NCBI GenBank assembly: GCA_036245525.1
Contig: BTPG01000005.1
Location: forward strand, 209,740,933 to 209,804,932
Direction: 5' to 3'
From: Semisulcospira habei
Taxonomy: Eukaryota > Mollusca > Gastropoda > Semisulcospiridae
Length of the DNA: 64,000 nt
The position numbers were made by a program, and so were the translations under genes. Every line of letters begins with the position of its first letter. Position 1 is the first letter of the stretch. Shown here piece after piece: positions 55,001-58,000 of the stretch. The notes under the pieces are model-generated. The model searched no databases and was not told where the DNA came from. It saw nothing but the letters and a program-made list of their open reading frames with translations.

Positions 55001-58000
55001 AGTCTAAGTGTTGTGCTTGCCCTTTAGCCTTGTTCTTGTTGTCTAGTGTTTTGTTATGTCTCGTTTATAATTATTCATCTTCGTAATAGTCTTATCTTTC
55101 TTTTTGTTGTTGTTGTACTTTGTGTATATAGATGAAACCCACATTGAGGGTGGAAACACACATTCATATCGACTGGAAAATGTGGACCCAGGAATCAAGT
55201 ATCGCATACGCCTAGCAGCCTCCACTTCTTCAGGACGTACTGACTTCAGTGAACCAGTCTCCGCTGAAGCCAACCCCAAAAGTGGTATTTGGGGTGAGTG
55301 GGCCAGATTGAGCCAGCCATCACAGATATTGACAACCAGTCTCTCAGTACAGGTTTTGTCATTTAGCCCCGCATCCCTACAGCAGGAGATTGATGGGCAA
55401 TGATAATTCAAGGGTAGTGCCAGATGAGCTTTGCGCCTGAAGGCGCCAAGCTTATCTGGCACTACCCTTGAATTATCATGGTCCATCCATCTCCTGCAAC
55501 TGGTACATAATCGTTAAGTGACGCCTCCAAAAGTTAGGAAATGTTTCCTTGGGGTTAAATGGGTTAAAAAAGCTGCCTCTTGACCAGAACAGTCTGAGAA
55601 GAATGTCAGACCTTTGTCTAGTGTTATTCAACATCATTCTGTATCATCATTTTGACGCTGATGATACAGAGCTATTAATGTTGGTGCCCCACACAAATAT
55701 GTCGGTGACATGATCCAGTCTTTAGGCCATGCAGAACAAATTGCAAATGAATGGTGACAAAAACTGAGGCCGTAAAATTTTCAGTTTCTCCCTGTACTGA
55801 TCTCCTTGACATGATCTTGGTTGGTGAGAGTAGCATTAATCCCATTTTCCGATGCCGTTCGTAATCTTGCTGTTAGCTTTGACAAAAGCCTGACCATGAG
55901 AGAGCATGTCAACAAGTTTATCAATACTTCTTCTGTGAACTGAAAATATCAGTTCATTTAGGCACGGCCCAATGCGCAAAAGGCCATTGGGCCAATGTCA
56001 GACGGCGTTGGCCAGCGCACGGCTGTGCATGGACCAACAGCGTCCGACTTCAGCCTGATGGCCTTTGCGCAATGGGCTTCTCCTTGTTGAAGCAGTGAAA
56101 AATGCATATTACCTCCCCTGTTCTTTCATGTATTGATTATCGTAGTTCACATTTGGCAGGTGTTCCTCAGAATCTTCTTGATAAACTTCTGAGAGTCATG
56201 AACTGCTCCACCCACCTAATTTACAAGTGCTGAAATGGGAGCACATAACACCATTACTTGTTGACCTGCACTGGCTGCCTGTATCTCAAAAAATCGTGTA
56301 CAAGGTTTCTGTCATTTTGTTGCAATGTCATTACCGGTTTTGCTCCCCCATATTTGTCTGATTGGGTTCAGATATACGCGCCTTCACATTCTCTTTGATC
56401 TGCATCAGACACACGTATGTTCAGGCTTCTGCGATGAAACGGGTCAACCCAGGGCCAGCGTGCCTTTTCCTACAATATATTTTGATCCAGTTACTTGGAA
56501 CAACCTTCCAGCCCATGTCAGACATGCTGTAACTCTGCTTTCAAATAACTCCTTAACTCTTTTCATCCTGATACACCCATTGCTTGAAATAAATTTTGAC
56601 AGGTAGTTTAAGGGTGGTGCCAGAATAGCATGGCACCTCAGGCGCCAAGCTATTCTGGCACCACCCTTGAAATAAAACAGTTGATCTATCTCCTAATCTG
56701 TAATGTGGCCTTCATAGGACAATAAGCAAAGTTTTAAAAAATCAGCCTCAGGATGTAATGGGTTAAATACCATCTTTTCTCTGTTGCCTATAATTAGAAC
56801 TTAGATTTTCATGTGATGTTCTGTCAGAGCACCAGTAGTCCTTTGGCAGTATCTACTTTTTGTAATTTTGTGTGTGTTGCGTACCGTAAGTTTTTGATGT
56901 ACTTTTCCGTTACAACTGAACAGTACATCAAAAGCTCATACTACACAACGTACATAATGGTAACTTATAAAAGAAAATATATGTGTCCAGTACTGTTTTG
57001 TTTCTTGATTTTTTTTTTGTGAAGCACTTAAAGCATCATTGATTTGGAGGTTAAGCACTGTATAAGGTTAAGCGCCACATAAATTATTATTATTATTATT
57101 ATCTGTAAGACACCACAGCAGGAAATGGAATCACCCATGAAAGTTCAAGGGTAGTGCCAGATCCGCTTGGTGCGTGGAATGCGCAAACATGTACATGCCT
57201 TGACTGCTGGTGATGATATACCGCACCGTGCGTGGTTATGTGTCTTGTCTGCTGAACAATTTTGTCACTAGCCGACAGGGGTTAAAGGTTTTCCTGTTAA
57301 CCTGTTGCCTGCCAGTGGATGCAGATTTCACGTCTGAAATGACTGACATTTGCATGGGTGGGACTTTTCCGGCTACAGCCGGATTTCCGGATTAAAATTT
57401 TTTTTTTTTTCACTTAAAAAGTGTCATAAGACCCTCTCTTCAGGATTCAACTTTTTTTTCGGTCCCACCCATGCATCTGCGTGAAGAATGCAAATGATTA
57501 AACGGGGGCACAAAGAACACAGGACCAACAAGAAACATAAATCCTCATGAGCCCCCGCAACAGCGGGGGCTCATGAGGATTTATGTCTCTTGCAGGTGGG
57601 TAGCGTTTGGCTTGCCCCGGCAGTTAAGCGGTTAAGAGCACTTATTAGACAGTCTGCCTATACATAAGTCCTCAGTCTTTTAGTAGTTTACAGGGACATT
57701 GTTGTTGGTTGTTTTTTTTTCAGGTTTAGCTACAGGAGATATAGTTGGCATAGCAGTTGGAATACTGGTTATACTCATAATACTGGGCAGTGTCATCTTC
57801 TGTGCTTGCAGGTTGGTTTTAACTGAATTTTCACATAATTAAATTACTATGAATCATGATCCCCTATTTCACGCGTTACGGGATCAGATTCAGTAAATTC
57901 TTTGACGCCTAGATCCCTTTCTCACTCGCTCGGCGGAGTAAGAGTTTGGAGAGAGAAACATTAGTGAGGTTTCGTTCACGGCGAACGACTCCCAACAATG

